From contig CAIYOB010000519.1 of NCBI GenBank assembly GCA_903927685.1, positions 1 through 16,165 of the forward strand: DNA of 16,165 bases, given 5' to 3'. The position numbers and the translations under genes were made by a program. This stretch comes from an uncultured Planctomycetaceae bacterium (GTDB lineage Bacteria; Planctomycetota; Planctomycetia; Pirellulales; Pirellulaceae). The notes under the pieces are model-generated. The model saw only the letters and a program-made list of their open reading frames with translations, was not told the DNA's origin and did not search any database. This document shows, piece by piece, positions 13,540-16,165 of this stretch. The number at the start of each line of letters is the position of its first letter. The first letter of the stretch is position 1.

Positions 13540-14955
13540 TTACCACTTGTCCGTCCGGAACGGCGAAGCGGGCAGGCCGGCCTTGTTGGACAAGTTCGGT
13601 TCCGCTTCCTGCGTCCAGCCGAAACGGACGGCGACCGGGTTGGCGACGGCATCCGCGGACACGACCACCGTGTCGCCGTCGATCTCGGCCTTGGCCTCGA
13701 CGAAATTCTTGTCCTCACCGGCGATCGTGAACCAGTTCAACGGCTGACCGTTCCGCGAGACGAGCCCGCCTCCGACGTGATCGAAGGTCAGGCGGATCTT
13801 GTTGCCTTCGACCGCTAGCGACTTGTACAGCGGACCCGAGTAGACCAGGTCGGACTTGCCGTACAACTGGTACAGCGCCCACAGGGCCAGCCGTTTGCCA
13901 ACGTCCTGCTTGTTCTTCGGGTGGATGTCCGTCAGGTTGCTGATGTCGACCGTGACCGCCATGCCCGTGTTGGGAAGGGCCAGCGTCGCAGTCTGTGCTT
14001 CCCAGATCCCCGCCAGGTTCTTCGGATCGCCGCCGTAGCGGAAGGGGGCGAGTTGGACGAAGTAGAACGGCAGATCCGGCTTGTTCCACAGCGCACGCCA
14101 GCCGTTGATCAGAGCCTTCTTCTTTTCAAAGTACAGCATGGCTTCGCCGTTGTTCGATTCGCCTTGATACCAAAGCGCGCCCTTGATGCCGTACGGGACC
14201 AGCGGCGCGATCATGCCGTTGTACAGCGCCAGCGGGGATTGGTGATTGATGTTGCCGTCGGCGTTCTTGGCCGGGAAGGTGGCCAGGTTGTCGGCGATCT
14301 CTTTGAGTGCCGGAACCTGCTGGAAACCGACGGGAGGCGTCCAGGGTTCAATCCGCGTGCCGCCCCAATTCGAGCCGATCAGCCCGACGGGGACGTCCAA
14401 CTGCTGCTGCAGATAGCGGGCAAAGAAGAAGCCGACGGCCGTCCAACCGGGGACGTTTTCCGGCGTGCAGACTTGCCACGGGCCTGCCGCGACTTCTTCT
14501 TTGGGTTGATCTGCGGGAACATGCGGGATCTTGATGTGGCGGATTCGGGGATAGTCGGCAGCGGCGATTTCCTGTTGCGCGTTGTCCGAGGCGCCCACCG
14601 GCCATTCCATGTTGGATTGGCCCGAGCACAGCCAGACATCGCCGACCAGGATGTTGCCGATGGTCACGCTGCTCGTCCCGGCCACGGTCAGCGTGTGCGG
14701 GCCGCCCGCGGCCATCGCCGGCAACTGGACGCACCACTTGCCCTTGGCGTCGGCCGTGGCCGTGACCTTGGTCTCGCCCATGGTCACCGTGACTTGCGTG
14801 CCGGGATCGTCCCAGCCCCAGATCGGCACGGCTTCCCCGCGCTGCAGAACCATGTTGTCGCCAATGAGCGAAGCCAGTTTGACGGCCGCCGGCGCCGCCG
14901 GCGCCCAGGCGACGGCCAACAACAAAACCAGCCAGCCAACGTTGCGGACTCTCAT
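13540..14955 (-). CDS. Sialate O-acetylesterase-family protein (exported)
   Basis: 471 aa. A signal peptide (residues 1-24, MRVRNVGWLVLLLAVAWAPA ending in APAA) sends it out of the cytoplasm. The SGNH-esterase signature is complete: nucleophile S114 in SGQSNMEWP, the block WYQGESN (about 262-268) and the D343-I-H345 pair (LTDIHPKNK). The family removes O-acetyl groups from sialic acid or from other polysaccharides; in planctomycetes it usually belongs to polysaccharide degradation. AAGGAG lies 8 nt before ATG 14955. It is first of a two-gene operon with the SDR gene and is divergent from the UroD-family gene at 15119. Confidence 0.9.
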   Translation of the reverse strand: MRVRNVGWLVLLLAVAWAPAAPAAVKLASLIGDNMVLQRGEAVPIWGWDDPGTQVTVTMGETKVTATADAKGKWCVQLPAMAAGGPHTLTVAGTSSVTIGNILVGDVWLCSGQSNMEWPVGASDNAQQEIAAADYPRIRHIKIPHVPADQPKEEVAAGPWQVCTPENVPGWTAVGFFFARYLQQQLDVPVGLIGSNWGGTRIEPWTPPVGFQQVPALKEIADNLATFPAKNADGNINHQSPLALYNGMIAPLVPYGIKGALWYQGESNNGEAMLYFEKKKALINGWRALWNKPDLPFYFVQLAPFRYGGDPKNLAGIWEAQTATLALPNTGMAVTVDISNLTDIHPKNKQDVGKRLALWALYQLYGKSDLVYSGPLYKSLAVEGNKIRLTFDHVGGGLVSRNGQPLNWFTIAGEDKNFVEAKAEIDGDTVVVSADAVANPVAVRFGWTQEAEPNLSNKAGLPASPFRTDKW

Positions 14956-15024
14956 GACACGCTTCTCCTTGTTGCAGTGATACGGAATCGGAGTGAGATC
15001 AACGGTAGGCGTTTGCGAGGCAGC

Positions 15025-15057
15025 TGATACAATAATCCTCGGCAACCCGGCAGGCAA
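15025..15057. promoter_or_regulatory. Divergent promoters with overlapping -10 boxes
   Basis: Plus strand: extended -10 TG-A-TACAAT at 15025-15033, leader about 80 nt to 15119. Minus strand: -35 TTGCCT (15057-15052), 17-bp spacer, -10 TATTGT (15034-15029), leader about 65 nt to 14955. The two -10 boxes share bases 15029-15033, so the polymerases would compete and the two genes may be expressed alternately. Confidence 0.4.
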
Positions 15058-15118
15058 GCACGGTGCAGCGTCGAAGCCTTTTCCCCTCCAGCCCTGGAAT
15101 GAAACCAAAGGCCCCCAC

Positions 15119-16165
15119 ATGGAACTGACACCCCGCCAGCGCTGGTTGGCCCTGCTCAACCGCCAGCCGGTCGATCGCATTCCCACCGATTATCAGGCCA
15201 CCAGCGAAGTGACTCGGCGGCTGCTGTACGACCTGGACTGCGTGAACGAAGAATCTCTGTGGCGGAAACTGCACATCGACCGGCGGAGATTCGTCGAGTC
15301 GCAGTGGCGTTTGCCACACCATCCCGACGATCCGCAAGCGGACATGTGGGGCGTGCGGTATCAGCGCATGGACTATGGTTCCGGAGCCTACGACGAACCG
15401 GCCTGGTGCCCGCTGGCGGCGGCGGAATCGGTGGCGGACGTGCACGCCCACCGCTGGCCCGATCCCGACGATTACGATTACACGGTGATCGACCGCGTCC
15501 TGGATTCTGACGACGGTTATCGACCGATCCACTCGTGCTGTTACGAGCCCTTTCTGCTGTACGGCTATCTCCGCGGCTTGGAGCGGTCGTACGAGGACCT
15601 GGTGCTGCGACCGGAATTGGCCGACGCGATCCTGGGTCACATCTTTGACTTCTACTACGAGCACCAGCGCCGCTGCTTTGAGGCCGGCGGCGGGCGAATC
15701 GACTTGACGTGGGTCGCCGAGGACCTGGGCTCGCAGACCGGACCGCTGCTGAGCCTGGCGATGTACCGCCGCTTCCTGTTGCCGAACCAGATCAAGATGG
15801 CCGACTTGGCCCGTTCGCACGGCATTCATGTGATGTACCACACGGACGGGGCCGCACGGCTATTCCTGCCCGACTTGATCGAGCGGGTGGGCATCGAAGT
15901 CCTGAACCCGGTCCAGTGGCGGTGCCCCGGCATGGAACGTGAGGGCCTGGTCGCCGACTTTGGCCCGCGGATCATCTTCCACGGCTCGATCGACAACCAG
16001 TTCACCCTGCCGTTTGGCACGGTGGACGACGTGGTGGCCGAGGTTCGCGAGAGCGTCGCGATCTACCGCGGCGCCCGCTGGATCTGCAATCCGTGCCACA
16101 ACATCCAGCCCAACACGCCGACCGCCAACATCGTGGCGATGTACGAGGCAATTCACGAATTCGGC
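15119..16165 (+). CDS. Uroporphyrinogen decarboxylase-family protein (3' end outside window)
   Basis: 349 codons are present and the frame is open to the window edge, so the C-terminus is missing. It begins MELTPRQRWLALLNRQPVDR, the usual UroD-family opening. Later blocks are DLTWVAEDLGSQ, GIHVMYHTDGAARLFLPDL, EVLNPVQWRCPGME and IIFHGSIDNQ, typical of the UroD-like proteins of heterotrophic bacteria that sit in sugar gene clusters and are not haem enzymes. The function is unknown, possibly corrinoid-linked methyl transfer. AAAGG lies 7 nt upstream of the ATG. It is divergent from the esterase operon. It differs from the family member at 4791, being a separate branch. Confidence 0.8.
   Translation, partial: MELTPRQRWLALLNRQPVDRIPTDYQATSEVTRRLLYDLDCVNEESLWRKLHIDRRRFVESQWRLPHHPDDPQADMWGVRYQRMDYGSGAYDEPAWCPLAAAESVADVHAHRWPDPDDYDYTVIDRVLDSDDGYRPIHSCCYEPFLLYGYLRGLERSYEDLVLRPELADAILGHIFDFYYEHQRRCFEAGGGRIDLTWVAEDLGSQTGPLLSLAMYRRFLLPNQIKMADLARSHGIHVMYHTDGAARLFLPDLIERVGIEVLNPVQWRCPGMEREGLVADFGPRIIFHGSIDNQFTLPFGTVDDVVAEVRESVAIYRGARWICNPCHNIQPNTPTANIVAMYEAIHEFG

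Noticed and set aside
13921..15027. 368-aa plus-strand open frame opposite the esterase
   Set aside because: Antisense of a complete esterase gene; no motif.

Overview
The window reads as a piece of a high-GC chromosome, most probably from a planctomycete (Pirellulales-like). The support is indirect: a sialate O-acetylesterase with a signal peptide, two uroporphyrinogen-decarboxylase-family proteins, a REP-associated (RayT-type) transposase remnant, a small thioredoxin/FixH/SafE block, and dispersed palindromic intergenic repeats. No rRNA, tRNA, CRISPR or integrase gene was seen.

Layout. (1) 42-1667 minus: a 541-aa response regulator with an unusual order, receiver / GcvH-like / degenerate receiver / unknown C-terminus, with a candidate sigma-54 promoter upstream and a palindromic repeat on each side. 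(2) 2145-5759 plus: a likely operon of a double-thioredoxin secreted protein, FixH, a SafE/UreH-like membrane protein (the last two typical of cbb3 oxidase maturation and copper handling), then a UroD-family protein. (3) 5786-7944 minus: endonuclease III and a RhlE-like DEAD-box RNA helicase with its own promoter. (4) 7945-8545: no intact gene; an 87-bp fragment of a short-chain dehydrogenase. (5) 8546-11168 minus: an accessory block of small genes. It holds a RelE/ParE-type toxin-antitoxin pair, two small membrane proteins, a lipoprotein and a hypothetical protein. Three sites between the genes fold as integron attC sites and a fourth is degenerate; the first codon of each following gene lies 22-26 nt from the last base of the site. 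I read this as an integron gene-cassette array without an integrase (CALIN). (6) 11169-11775: a candidate promoter facing the cassettes, purine-rich tandem repeats and a RayT pseudogene. (7) 12002-12754 plus: a membrane protein with an EF-Tu-domain-3-like tail, overlapping tail-to-tail with (8) 12720-14955 minus: a sialate O-acetylesterase / SDR operon. (9) 15119 to the window end, plus: a second UroD-family gene, cut by the window edge.

The housekeeping and carbohydrate genes are GC-rich and densely packed. The cassette block looks more AT-rich by eye and carries small unrelated genes, as expected for mobile cassettes. The strongest point for follow-up is the attC array; the next are the receiver/GcvH fusion and the heptamer operator of the toxin-antitoxin pair.
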